Source: Boesenbergia rotunda (lineage: Eukaryota > Streptophyta > Magnoliopsida > Zingiberales > Zingiberaceae). From it: a DNA stretch of 64,000 bases. The translations under genes were made by a program, and so were the position numbers. The notes below the pieces were generated by a model. The model had not been told where the DNA came from and did no database searches. It saw only the letters and a list, made by a program, of their open reading frames with translations. Positions 30,841 to 43,697 of the stretch are shown here, one piece after another. Positions within the stretch are counted from its first letter, which is position 1, and each line of letters begins with the position of its first letter. The DNA is taken from assembly GCA_024364735.1 (NCBI GenBank), contig JAGFNQ010000842.1:81362-145361 (forward strand). The letters are read 5' to 3'.

Positions 30841-32765
30841 ATCTCCCCCTTTTTGATGTTTGACAATACGTTTAAGTTTAGGGAAAGCAAATAGTAATAT
30901 ATAGCAAAAACAATGCTAAACATACAACTGGACTTACGTTGTCAAGACTCCATCTTGGACTTATACTGCCAATGCATATGCAATGCATGGATCCTATCCC
31001 AAGGCATCCCACACCTAACCCTTCAAGTTAGGAATTTTCCACACCTAACCCTCCAAGTTAGGACATTTCACACTTAACCCTCCAAGTTAGGACTTTTCCA
31101 CACCTAACCCTCCAAGTTATGACTTTTCACACCTAACCCTCCAAGTTAGGACTTTTCACACACCTAACTTCCCAAGTTAGGAATTTCCACCAAAACAGGC
31201 TTTTTAAAGCTTCTCCCAAGCTTCCCCTTCATTGGACTTATAAAGGCTTTTTAAGAACCTCTCCAAGGTTCCCCTTACGCCAAGAATGGAGCAACCATGC
31301 TCCCCCTTTATCTTAGCTCCCCCTAAACCTAGGGTTTCTAGCAAAGGTGTTTTGGTTTCCCAACTTAAACCGAACACTTTTCCTCCTTTGCCTAACATCA
31401 AAAAGAACCCAACAATATCCCAATTATTGGTTCTTTTAATCCCTAATGATCATAAACAATGTGTACTAGCCCCCCATACACTTGTTTTGCATCATTTGGA
31501 CACATACCCAGCTGCTGATACAAAAATCAGCCCTGACCAGTCGACTGCCTCCCATGGCAGTCGACTGATACTCTGAAAATCAATTTTTTCAGGCCACATT
31601 CAGAAATGCCCCAGAAATTTCACAAATCTCCAAAAATTTCTAAATTTCGTGGAGAACTTTGTGGTACCCATACCTACTTGGAAAAAATACATTCCATAAT
31701 GTATCTATCACCATTGCCAAGTTGGACACAAAACCAAAAAATATTCTATGAAAATTAAGGCAACTTAGGAGTCAACCTCCCCTAAACTTATGCCTTCTCC
31801 CAATTTTCAATTTTCCTAGGTGAAGTTCTACCCAACATAACACCATAACCCCAAGTTAAGTTCTCCCAACTTAACACCATTAAAGGATTGCCCCCAAGAA
31901 ACCTTATCCCTAGTGCCAAAAAGAACTCAACAACACCTTGAAAAAGTCTAAAAGTTTGCAAGCACATTTGTTAGGATGTACCCCATCCTAGAAAAATATG
32001 ATTTCATAAAAAACAACAAACATGCTTGACTTTTGTTACATTCTCTAATTTCCTCAAAAGTTTTGCATTTTGTATCAATTCTCAAATCCATCAATAATTT
32101 CATGTGTTTGCTAAGGTTTATCATTATAATTTAACACATGGAATTGTCCTCAATTTTCTCTTTTCTTATGTGTCCTTAATATGATGAAGATCTCCTTCTT
32201 CTCATCTTTTACCCCTAGATAAATATTTACTTATCAATCTTCCTTGAATTTTATGATATCCATATAGTCATTTTTCATATAATCACCAATAAACCATGAG
32301 ACAACCCTTAACTCAAGGAGTATAGTCAAGTATTTTAATTTTAAGGCTATATATTATCATCCAATATATCATTTCTATCTCACCCTAATGGATCAGTCGA
32401 CTGCCCCATGGGCAGTCGACTGTCAAAATGAACAGAGAGTTTTCTGGGTTGAGACCAGTCGACTGCCCCTGGGGCAGTCGACTGATACCTGAATTTCAGG
32501 TTTTCAGCCCAATTTCAGTAATGCCTAGTTAATTCTACAAATTTCCAAAAAATCTAAAATTTTGTGGGGAGATTTGTGGATCCTATATCTCCTTGTCCCT
32601 TAGTTTAGGGCTTTATGCGATTTACACCCTCTAATATATGCTCAACCCACTATTACCCTTATTTTTAGGGCGTTTATATGATTTAACCCTCTTGAAATTT
32701 GGTGTTCCAACCCTTAATCCCCCTCCCCCCAAAACTTGGTCTAATGGCCCGAAAACCCTATAACC
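30841..32765 (-). mobile_element. S2 copia 3' internal region, non-coding
   Basis: Starts (minus sense) before the LTR with AAAAAGGGGGAGAT. It holds a tandem hairpin array (31005-31195) and three further CAGTCGACTG palindrome pairs near 31537, 32396 and 32456. There is no pol or gag text. It is cut at 32766 by the S1 LTR, and the rest of S2 does not reappear beyond that insertion within the window. Confidence 0.65.
31005..31195 (-). repeat. CCTAAC hairpin minisatellite in S2
   Basis: Six or more ~29-bp units whose element-strand core is CCTAACTTGGAGGGTTAGG. This core is identical to units in the S3 LTRs (49130, 55130, 61180), although S2 and S3 LTRs are otherwise different. Confidence 0.85.
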
Positions 32766-34146
32766 TGTTGGATCGAGAGAAAATGATAGAAGGGGGGGGG
32801 GTGAATATCGTAAGTCGTTTCGGATTGAAAAAGAGAAAACGCAGCAGAAAAATTAAAACAAAACAATACACAAACACCAAGATTTTTCTTGGTTCGGAGT
32901 CGCGGTTGACTCCTACTCCAAGGTCCACGGTTGTTAACCGTTTACTGCGGGCAATTCTATATGTGCGTAAAATGGTTTACAAATAGATATTACAACTGCA
33001 GTATAGTAAACAAAGAAAAGACAGCTCTTCGTTACCGACGTCCGGTGTGGAATGTATCTCGGAGCAGTGGGACGTCGTTGGCGCTTGTATCTCGAGTTGA
33101 GAGGTTTTTAGAGTGAAGCGCTTGAGTAGAAGAGCGTGTTTGCGTTGGAAGAAGTTGATTGTTTAGAAGCCTTGGTGTTGGGTGCTATTTATAGCACTTC
33201 GGGGCGCCCTTAACGTTGGGGGCGCCCCCCCCCCCCCCCCCACGTGTCAACCGATCCGGAATTACCTCGGTCAACCCTTATCCCACTTGAATAGGGATGA
33301 GGATTGACTCTGGGGGCGCCCTGGTTGACCTTTTCAGCGAGCTTCTCGGCTGGATCAGAGTTATCCGCTTCGGTGGCTTGGGTGCGGGGCGCCCCGCCCA
33401 GTAAGCTGCCGAAGCACATCTTTGCTTCACTTGTTTTGTATTGACCTTGAGGGCGCCCAGAACACTGGGGGCGCCCTGCTCAGCTACTTGCCTCTCTCCT
33501 TTGGGCATTCTGAGCTGCAGACACACGTTCCTTCGATCCTGCATCCAAGGTTAGTCCAAAACAACATAAAGCCATTAAGTATTAGGTTTATACAGCCTCC
33601 GCTGTCTTGGTTCTGACTTTGGGTCTCCTAAATGGAGCCCTAGGTCGAACCGACGCCTACTGTTCTCTCGATGGGGAACGCATCCTAACCTACTCCTCTC
33701 GGGAGAATATACCTGATGCCAACCGGCTCCTTCGGTTGGACTTTTGCCCAGCAGTCCTTCGCCAGGTGCCTAACTATCCTTCGCCAGGTCTTCAGTACCA
33801 AGCAGTCCTTCGCCTGGTGCCTAGCATTCCTTCGCTAGGTCTTCGACTCCTAGCAGCCCTTCGCTAGGTGCCCAGCTGCTGGCTCTTCGGTTCCAGGCAG
33901 CCCTTCGCCTGGTGCCTAGCTGTCCTTCGCTAGGTCTTCGATTCCAGGCAGTCCTTCGCCTGGTGCCTAGCAGTCCTTCACTAGGGCTTTTGTATCCTGG
34001 CATTCCTTCTCCAGGTGCCTAGCAGTCCTTCGCTAGGACTTCTTTCTGCACACTCAAGTAACTTTGTTAGATCACCAATAATACTTAACTTTGAACCCTT
34101 TGCCAATATCAAAACACGGTTCGATATGGTGCTTCCTGCACCAACA
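32766..34146 (-). mobile_element. 3' LTR of a second S1 copia element
   Basis: The minus strand begins TGTTGGTGCAGGAAGC and ends CCAACA; 1381 bp. It has the S1 hairpin array (33740-34050), the GGGCGCCC cluster (33205-33470) and a TATAAATA-type box (about 33184-33195). The purine tract at 34147-34160 on the minus strand marks it as a 3' LTR. It is inserted in the internal region of S2. A poly-C run (33228-33240) may be an assembly-sensitive spot. Confidence 0.85.
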
Positions 34147-37100
34147 ATCTCCCCCTTTTTGATTTATGGCAACACTATTCAAAGTTAAGTAAAAATTACA
34201 ACAGTTTAAGCAAGAAGGTTAAGACCAATAAAACATAGCAATTTTGAACAGTCTAAAACCAATGTAATTTGAACAGATTTTTTTTTCTCATACTCCCCCT
34301 GAATCATTGTGTTAAAAAATACTTAACTTAACACTTAACTTTGACCTTTCCTCCCCCTTTGACATATATCGAAAACAAACATGGGTGAACAAGGTAAAGT
34401 TTTAAAAAAGTTTTTGCAAACCTAAATTTTGTTACAAAACTTTTACTTGGCTTTGCAAAAAGAATTTTACTTAGGCAAAATTTTGAAGCCAAATTTCCCT
34501 AACAAATGGTTCAACTTTGAGAATTGGGAGAAAATTTGTTTTAAAAAACTTTGCTTGGAAATACTTTGTGTATTTTGAAAAACAAAATCTTTTAAAAAAA
34601 TTTCTAGACAAGTTTTTCACTAAAACAAACATTTGCCAAAATTTTCAAAAAAATCTTTGCTCAGGCAAATTTTGTTTACTAAGGAAAAATCTACTTAGAA
34701 ATATTTGCAAAAAGATGCTCTTAGAAATTTTTGAAAGCACACTTAGAAATTCAACTTTTCTTTTTGAATAAGAGAGAGCTTTTGAAAAACATTTTGATTT
34801 TGAACAATTTGAGCTTTTTCTCTCCTTAGCTGTTTATTAATAAAGAAATATATTTTGAAAGAAGTCTTAAGAAAAAATTATGTATCAGAGCCTATGAGTT
34901 TTGAAAACATAAAAATACTTAGTATAACTCTTGAAAGCCTAACAAAAAGCTTAAATTGCACCAACAAAGCTCCACTTTGAAAGGTATTGTGCAATTTTAA
35001 AAAAAGATTTTGTATTTATAGGCAAATCTTTAGAAAATTCACGTACTTAGAATACTATTGCCTTAGAAAAGTATTAGTACTTTTGAAAACATTATATTTT
35101 GAAAAATAGAAGTACTTTTGAAAGATATTATGCAATTTTTGAAAAATATGCAAGTACTTTTGAAAAAAAACAGATTGAGCCTTTTTGGAAAGTCTAAGTA
35201 CTGTTTTTGAAAACTATTAGACTTTGAAAAATATAAATAATTTTTGAAAAGTATTATGCATTTTGAAAACATAATATTTTACTTGACTAGGTTTCTTTTC
35301 CAGTCTGACGCAATCTTAGGAAACCTTGTTGACTACAAGGACATTTTCCTAAGTGTCCTGGAAATTTCTCCAAACTTAAGAAAATTTCAAAAAGTATTTC
35401 AAAAAGGATTTACTAAGCCACAAAAACATTTTGAGAAATAGAATATTGGTATTTTTAAAGGCAAATTAGTTGTATTTTCAAAAGAACTTTGAAAACTTGT
35501 GTATTAACACAACTTATTTTGAAATGTTCAATAGTTCTTTTAATTTACCTCCCCCTAAACTTGACATAGTCCTTGGAAGCTTGTTGACCACAAGTATTCT
35601 TCCTCTGAGTCCTTAGGGGTCAGTTCAGATCAAAAGAATTATTTAATAATTTCAAAAATAATTGTCAAAGAAAATACTTGTTAGAAATAATTTCTTTTGG
35701 TTTAGACTCCCCCTAAATTTGACACATCCTCGGAGTCCTTGTAGGTCATGAAGTGGACCTTCCTTTGTGTCTTTAGGGTTTGTCAAAATCAAAAGCACAA
35801 TTCTTAAAATGAATTTTGAAGTATTAACATTTTGAAAAAAATGATTGTTTGAAAGACATATGATAGCATAGTTTTCGAAAAACATGAGTGATAGTTTGAA
35901 AACATAGTATTTTTAAACTTCTTCTTTTAATTTGAACTCCTCCTAAACCTGACACAGTCCTAGGAGGCTTGTTGACCAAAAGTTAATCCTCCTCTTAGTC
36001 TTAGGGTTTGATTCAAATAAAAAGAGAAGAAAACTAAGTTTAAAAAAGTGTTTTGTTTTAATGATTTGAAACATAATTTCATTCTCCTATTTGAGAAAAT
36101 GAATATAGAAAACTGAAAAGGGGAAATGATTTAAAAAAATAGAAATTTTTTTTATGTCCCAAAAAAAATATATATATCTAAGCCCGGACCGCAGACACAA
36201 AAAAATATCCTAAGTAATCCCAAGGTGACTTTTTGCCATACAAGAATAAACTGAATGTCTGAAAGAAATGTTTGTATAATGGTAAAGGAAAGAAATAAAT
36301 GTTATGAAATAAATTTCAGGTTAGTGAACAAATGAGACTTGATTTTAATTACAATGATTTGAAAGATTAACTCTTAGTAAAAAAGTTAAATTTGATTTTT
36401 GAGAAAATTAAAATTTAGAGGGTTAAGTTTGTTTAGTTGAATTTAAATTTTAATTTTGAAAGTTGTTCGGTTGAATTAAATTTGAATTTTAAAGGTTGTT
36501 GAATTAAATTTGAATTTTAAAAGTCAGTCGAATTAAATTTAATTTAATTGATTTAATTAAGATGAATTTAATTGATTTAATTAAGATTTGATTTTGATTT
36601 AATTGAATTAATTTTAGTTTGATTAATTTGAATTAGTTGGTTGGGTTGGACTCAACTTTTAGGTCCTAAGCATCTCACCCATTTCTAAGTGACAAAACAG
36701 GATATCCTTAACTGTTTTGTGAGATGTATATTTTAATAGAAAGATTTATTTTGAAAAGTCCATGATTAATTTTGAAAAGTTAAATTAATTTTTAAACCCA
36801 ATTTAAATTTATTTTGAAAAGAGATATTTGAATCTAAAATTAACTGAAAATTTGTGTTAGATTCGAATTTAACAAAGAGTAAATTGAATTTGAATTTCAG
36901 AAATTGGCTTCCAGGTCTTGGCGAGGCACAAGGCCTTCTTTGGCCGTAGCCTTATTGGATCATCAACCCTTTCCTAGGCAAAGCCTTTTAGTGAAATTTC
37001 ATCTTCAAAATTACTTTTTGGTAAATTCTGGTCTAACTAGTTTGAGTCTTGGATCGGTAGCTTCGGCTAGTTTCACCAGTTTAAAGAGACCAAGTAGTGT

Positions 37101-37160
37101 ATACTTGACCTTATTAGAAAAGGCTTCCCTAACGTACTATTATCTCACCTCATAAGTATC
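34147..37160 (-). mobile_element. S1 copia 3' internal region, non-coding
   Basis: AT-rich tail with many AAGTACTTTTGAAA-like words, the reverse counterpart of 1-1300, including TGAGATGCTTAGG (36650-36680 in reverse). At 36904-37160 the minus strand has a short, stop-interrupted stretch that might be the end of pol, but I cannot identify it. No RT, integrase, gag or 5' LTR follows, so the element is truncated. ORFs at 34517-34771, 35063-35441, 35652-35885 and 36904-37155 are chance or repeat-derived. Confidence 0.65.
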
Positions 37161-37631
37161 TATAATTTTTAATTTTTAACACTATAACCAAAGAGGGAAG
37201 ACTAAACCCTAAGAAATTTTTTTATTAACTTAAACCCACTATAACCCAATTCCTAAATTTTAAAATCTTAAATCCAAAATATATATTACATATCCTAAAA
37301 AATAAACAATAAAAAACACAAAAAATATTCACCTCAATTGAGGCGCATGTAATTACTGGCGGCTTTATAACAATAAAAAAGAAAAATTAAAATTTTGTAC
37401 CTGAGCTACTTGGGCCTCAGTCATGCACAGGTGCATAATAAATGGAGCTTAGTGTGTGTGTCATATCTTATTGTGTAAATTCCGTGCAAACCTTAATTAT
37501 TTTTTCAGTTTAAATTTTTTTTATACATAACACTATAACCCAACCACTAAATCTTAAAAGCAAAATTTATTGGGATAACCGAGATCTTAAAAAAATTATT
37601 CAATAAAATAAAAAAATGTAATTGATCCGTA
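37161..37631. other. AT-rich gene-free DNA
   Basis: I see no coding frame, LTR end or repeat structure here. It separates the S1 remnant from the palindrome. Confidence 0.4.
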
Positions 37632-38021
37632 TAAATCATTATAATTAATTACTATGAATTAAGTTTTTAATTGTTTTAAAAGGGTCAAATATACAATATT
37701 ATTATATCATTAATTATTGGCTCCATCTCCCGGAGAAAAAAATAGGTTTAATTTTTCATCCTTATCCCCATACTATGGGATTGGATATTCATCCCCATAC
37801 TCATATCCATACCAATACCCATCAGATATTCTATCCAACTTTTAAAAAAACAAATTAAAATTAACATCGTATCCAAAAAAAAAAATTGTAGTTATCAAAA
37901 ATAAATTACACACATATATCATTCCCCTAATTTAATCATACTCAACAAAAAAAAATAGATTAAACACCCACAAAAATAGTAAGTGGAATTTGGGGAAAAA
38001 ATCTTTTATATATACATATAT

Positions 38022-38055
<34 letters not shown>

Positions 38056-38436
38056 ATATATGTATATATAAAAGATTTTTTCCCAAATTCCACTTACTAT
38101 TTTTGTGGGTGTTTAATCTATTTTTTTTGTTGAGTATGATTAAATTAGGGGAATGATATATGTGTGTAATTTATTTTTGATAACTACAATTTTTTTTGAT
38201 ACGATGTTAATTTTAATTTGTTTTTTTTAAAGTTGGATAGAATATCTGATGGGTATTGGTATGGATATGGGTATGGGGATGAATATCCAATCCATAGTAT
38301 GGGGATAAGGATGAAAAATTAAACCTATTTTTTTCTCCGGAGATGGAGCCAATAATTAATGATATATAATATTGTATATTTGACCCTTTTAAAACAATTA
38401 AAAACTTAATTCAAAGTAATTAATTATAATGATTTA
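37632..38436. mobile_element. 805-bp near-perfect palindrome (foldback/MITE)
   Basis: Arms of about 380-400 bp, centred near 38034 in a TATATA core. For example GGCTCCATCTCCCGGAG near 37720 is matched by CTCCGGAGATGGAGCC near 38335, and AAAAGGGTCAAATATACAAT by its complement at about 38371-38390. Differences are few and mostly 1-3-bp gaps. There is no coding capacity. I cannot define a TSD because both outer ends fade into AT-rich DNA. Confidence 0.85.
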
Positions 38437-39254
38437 TTTTAAATTGTATTACTTTCCTTTGAAAATAAATATATACAATGACTATAATTAAATGAAAATT
38501 CTTATGTTAATTAAATATTAAATGAAAATTATAAATTTAATTAAATTTAAATTCATACATTAATTAAATATTAAATGAAAATTATAAATAAATTAAATTA
38601 AGATCATAATTATTTAAAAAATTAAATATAAATTATAAATTAATTAAATTATAAAGATCATAATTATATAGAGATATTAAATAAATTACATTAAAGATCA
38701 TAAATAAATTAATTATATAGAGATATATAATTAAATGAATTATATAGAGATATTAATAAATTCATTAAGCATTATAATTAAATGAATTAAATAAATTAAT
38801 TAAAATCATAAATATATAGAGATATATAGACATATTAAATACATTACATTAAATTATAAATTTAATTAATTGATTTATTAATTAAAAATTATAAATAAAT
38901 TACATTAAAGGACATAATTATTTAAAATATAAAATAAAATTATATAGTGATATTAAATGAAAAATAATAAATAAAGATATTGATTTGTAAGGTTCATAAA
39001 GAAAGTTATATAGAGGTTTTTGATTATGTAAAAAATAGTACATTTTTATATTTATGATGTGATACTGATGTGGTATATAGAAATTATAAAAAAATTATTA
39101 AGAATTTTTACCATGGAGATCCCTTAGTTTTAATGCTTTCGTATGTTTATCAGTTGCGTTGAATAATTCAAATCTCATTTGATTTTATTTCATTTTGTAA
39201 AAAAAAATCTTGAAATTAATATCTGTCATCCATATCTCTAATCCGATCCGTTGT
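38437..39254. other. AT-rich upstream region of the GH1 gene
   Basis: Very AT-rich with repeated AAATTAAATTATAAAT-like words, and no gene. The last ~100 bp lead into the TATA box of the beta-glucosidase gene. Confidence 0.5.
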
Positions 39255-39261
39255 TATATAA
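39255..39261 (+). promoter_or_regulatory. TATA box of GH1 gene
   Basis: TATATAA, 47 bp before the ATG at 39308, followed by GCACAGCACC. This implies a short 5' leader of about 20 nt. Confidence 0.6.
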
Positions 39262-39307
39262 GCACAGCACCTCTATGCTTGTTTTTCATCTTTTCTTGCA
39301 TCCCAAA

Positions 39308-42240
39308 ATGGGTTCGAAGACATTCTCTTTGTTCTGTTTCCTCCTCCTTTGCTCTCTTTTAAGCCAATCAAGCCTCAAATGTCGATCATGCTCTCAGTCG
39401 TGAGGCATTCCCGGAGGGATTCGTGTTCGGGACAGCAGCATCAGCATATCAAGTCGAAGGGATGGCTCTTAAAGGAGGACGAGGACCAAGCATTTGGGAT
39501 GCATTCATTAGAATCCCAGGTAATTAAGCAATCTTAATATTGTATTTACTTGTGATTTAGATACCTCTTTGATTATTGCGAGTGAATATCGATGTACTTC
39601 GTAATGTTGAAATGAATGTTTTGATGATGAATGCAGGTAAAATCGCTGGCAATGCTACCGCTGATGTTACAGTTGATGAGTACCATCACTACAAGGTTCA
39701 TCTTTTCTCTTATCTTCGACAATTATTCATCTTTTTTTCCTTGTTAATTATAATTGTTTTATTACATACAAAATACAAAAAGTAGAAAAGGAAAACATGT
39801 TTATTGAACTATACTCTGTAGTAGGCAATGATCATAAAAAGGATGGAAGGGTTGATTGCTCTCTTATAATTGCTTTGTACTCATTTGTTGTTGCTTTGTA
39901 TTCATAATGTGGTCTCAAAAAATGGTTATGGGGATATGCATGTTTTACTTTTCATACTTTGGTCTCTTGTGTGTTATTTTTCTTTCTTGATTTTTTTGTC
40001 ATAATTGAACTAAAGCATGTCATTTTATCTCTTTCCTGCTTGTTACACTTGGGTCCCTTGTGTCTATTTGTAATATCGAATTTAACTAAACATTAATGAA
40101 TTCATGATCATGCAGGAAGATGTTGACATCATGAAGGCATTCAATTTTGATGCTTATAGGTTCTCAATTTCATGGAGTAGAATATTTCCAAGTAATGAAA
40201 ATCTATATATATTATTAATCATCTTATATTCACCTTAAAGCTTGATATTAATTTTTGCCTTATAGATGGAACGGGTGAAATCAATTGGGAAGGTGTAGAT
40301 TATTACGATAGCTAATTGATTACTTGATACAACAAGGTACATTAGTTTCTCAATTTATCAATGAGCAACATTGCTTTTTTATCTTCTAGTTTTTGAAAAA
40401 TTGTTCAATATTAATATTTTCATATTTATCTTTAAAAATTTTGGTATGATCAGGCATTACTCCTTATGCAAATCTTTATCACTATGATCTTCCTTTGGCA
40501 CTTCATGAAGAGTACTTGGGTTGGTTAAGTCCAAAGATAGTGTAAGTTTTACGAAAAAGTATATTCATTAATATTTAGACTAGATGATTTTGTAATATTT
40601 AATGATTAATTGGTATTCTTTTAGGGATGCATTTGCAGACTATGCCAATTTTTGTTTTGAGAGATTTGGCGATAGAGTTAAGAATTGGTTCACCTTTAAT
40701 GAGCCTAGATGTGTGGCGGCCCTTGGTTATGATGATGGTAGTGATGCCCCAGGGAGATGTAGCACTTGTGCGGCTGGTGGGAACTCGACTACTGAGCCTT
40801 ATATTGTGGCACATAATTTAATCTTATCTCACGCAACTGCAGTGAAAAGATATCGTGAAAAATATCAAGTAAATTATTCTTCCTTGATTTGATTTAATTC
40901 AGTACCTAGAATAAAATAGACAACTTTTAAAAATGTCCAATTTAAAGTTATCTTAATATGATTTCTCAAGATGTGTTTTTGTTCTATTTACTCTATTTAG
41001 GAAGAACAAAAAGGCAAAATTGGAATCCTTTTGGATTTTGTTTGGTATGAACCTTATAGTTACTCGGCACAAGACAAAGCTGCTGCTAAAAGAGCAAGAG
41101 ATTTTAGCCTTGGATGGTAAGACCTTATTTGATTAAAAAACAATTCATTATTGTTTTTTTTCTATTCAAATTTCTTATTTTCTATTTGCCAACTTTTTTA
41201 TGGTGAATAGTTGATAAACAATTACAATGAAGGATGATTTATTAATTAGCTTAAAAATGATATTCTTTGTAGGTTCCTTCACCCTTTAACATATGGACAC
41301 TATCCTGAATCAATTCAAGACATAGTCAAAGAAAGACTCCCAAAATTTACCGATGAACAAGTGAAGATGGTGAAAGGTTCCTATGATTATGTTGGGGTCA
41401 ATCAATACACATCCTTCTATATGAAGGATTCTGGAGAAGTTGATCCAAAACCTGTTAGCTATCAATCTGACTGGCATGTGGAGTTCAAATGTTAGAATTT
41501 TTTTAACTTTTTCGATTCCATTGATACTTAATGTTATAAAAATATTATTTGTTTCCTTATAATCTTGCAGACGATCGAGATGGTGTGCCAATTGGTCCTC
41601 GGGTATTTTGCTAAATTTTGTTATTGTTGTATAATGATAATATTTTTTAAAATACACAAAATATTCATCATTTATAAGCTATTTTCATCTTCACATATTG
41701 AATTTATTTACATATTTTATACATTAGAATTGCATAATCAATTCAAAACTATATGTAAAAGTTAATCAAAATGATTTTTTAGGCTAACTCGAACTGGCTC
41801 TACATAGTTCCATGGGGAATCTACAAAGCCGTGACTTATGTGAAGGAAACTTATGACAATCCTGTTATTATTTTATCTGAGAATGGTAACAATTCTCGTT
41901 TGATATATATATATATATATATATATTTCTGTTGTTAGACATATCTTATCATAGTTTCCATTATACAGGAATGGATCAGCCTGGAAATGTCACTCTTCCA
42001 GAAGCCTTACAAGATACAACGAGAATTAACTATTATAGGAGGTACATTACCAACTTGAAAAGGGCTATGGATGACGGCGCAACAGTTATAGGATATTTTT
42101 CTTGGTCACTTCTTGACAACTTCGAATGGCTATTGGGATACACATCAAGATTTGGCATAGTATATGTAGATTTCAAGAACAAGAAGCGATTCCCAAAGAA
42201 TTCAGCATATTGGTTCAAAAAGATTCTAGAAAGGAAGTAA
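39308..42240 (+). CDS. GH1 beta-glucosidase-like gene, 11 exons, two frameshifts
   Basis: Retaining glycoside hydrolase family 1 (beta-glucosidase or relative), predicted secreted. Exons by GT-AG splicing: 39308-39519, 39637-39695, 40116-40191, 40266-40336, 40454-40541, 40625-40868, 41001-41116, 41273-41490, 41571-41602, 41783-41885, 41969-42240. Signal peptide MGSKTFSLFCFLLLCSLL, then FPEGFVFGTAASAYQVEG, YRFSISWSRIFP, NLYHYDLPLAL, acid/base motif TFNEP (exon 6), nucleophile motif SENG (exon 10), DNFEWLLGYTSRFGIVYVDF and the stop at 42238. Total length, near 500 aa, suits the family. Two breaks: exon 1 changes frame between the signal peptide and the mature protein (near 39360-39372, one extra base or two missing), and exon 4 lacks a base near 40310 before LIDYLIQQ. 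Everything else is open, so it is a very recent pseudogene or contains assembly indels. The substrate cannot be told from sequence. Confidence 0.88.
41908..41927. repeat. (AT)n microsatellite in intron 10 of GH1
   Basis: About ten AT units between exons 10 and 11. Confidence 0.85.
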
Positions 42241-43697
42241 GATCAAGCTTTCAAGATTCATTCGGTTCAAATTGTGTCTAGATTGCTAATTAGTTTAATA
42301 AGGGTGCAAATTGTGCACGGAAAGGGTTCCTATTTTTGTATATAATATATGCAAAATAATCCAAGCTTCATTAGCAATGTTCATGTTAGATATTGACATT
42401 CAGGTTTGACTTTGTGTTTAAATTGAATAAGATATTAAATAATAATTTATTGTCCATGTATACTATTATCTAGTATCATCCAGTTATATTAAGGTCAGGG
42501 ATTAAAACCTGACAATGTCAGTGTGTATAGCCTCTCCACGCCCTAGCTATAGTATCTGGGCTAGTTGGCGGGGGTGCTATGGAATGACACCTAGTATCGT
42601 CCAATTATAATAATTTCATAAACTCAATTTATAAGAGAAAATTGCATTATTCATAAAAAAACCATAAATTTCATAATCAAAATAGTCTTTGTGTAGTTTT
42701 TTTTCTAAAATTTGTTCTAAAAAAAATTAAAAGCCTATCCCCCCCCCTTCTCATTTTGGTTTTGAATTCTAAGGAAATTGACACCTTTCTTCCACCATTA
42801 TCTAGCTACTTCTACCAATGCCGCTTTAATCTTCTTCCAAATTGAGAAATCAAGAGAAGAGGAATAGGTCCATGGCGGAGAAGGAGAACATCGACCCACC
42901 CCTTACCCAGGCATGGTCGAGTGAGTTGCTTTTGCCTTGGCCATGTCTCTTCTTTGGATCCTATACCAAAGACCAGGAGAATGAAGGTAAAGCTTCACTC
43001 GACATTTTCGATCGATAAGAGCTCTCAAGGTGATGATCCTCGGATGCGTACGCCTTATGCGTCGAATATACACCAGTACCTTAGAACCATAGAGGTTCAT
43101 TGTTCTTCAGCATATTTCTGGATTAATGGATGTTTCTTTCTAATTGGATTGGTCTAATTAGGGTTTCACATGTTGGAGTATAGGAGGAGGTGAGAAAAGG
43201 AGGCCACTTTCGAATTACATGGAGAGTGTCCAGTGCAACATCACAATAGATATGAGGGGGTTCTAGTGATTGGTCAGTCGAAGTTGGTGTGGATTATGCT
43301 TTGATCTCAATTACGCTCTACGACACCATCTCATATATGGATACATTTCTCTCACAAAATGATATTGCTATACAACAATTGCACTCCTTGGAGTGTCTTG
43401 TATGCTCATCACCTCATATGTTATGTTGTATTGCTTGTCAAATTGAAAACTACTCTCCCCTGATTAATGTTCGTCAAAGCATTTATTACTTTGCGTTATG
43501 AACACTTTAAAAATGTTGAATGTGTGAAGAAGTAGCTGCTCCTATGGTGGATGATTTTTGCTACATCATGGATAATAGTTACAGGATAAAAGAGGCTATT
43601 CATGTTTATTCTATTTCCTTAACCGTGTCCTCTCTCTCTCTCTGCTTAATCAAGCAGTGTTGAATGACATTTTTTCCTCCTTATAAGGCTGATAGCG
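42241..43697. other. GH1 3' flank and gene-free interval
   Basis: No canonical AATAAA just after the stop. A 105-bp segment near 42490-42590 is bracketed by near-identical CTAGTATC(A/G)TCCA(G/A)TTATA (42469-42487 and about 42589-42607) and may be a small SINE-like insertion, but it lacks a clear A box. A (TC)n run lies near 43630-43645. The ORFs at 42903-43501 show no recognisable protein. Confidence 0.35.

Noticed and set aside
36904..37155. 83-aa plus-strand ORF
   Set aside because: Antisense to a minus-strand copia remnant; no motif on either strand that I could identify.
39349..39537. 62-aa ORF at the start of the GH1 gene
   Set aside because: Wrong frame; the correct frame of this exon gives FGTAASAYQVEG.
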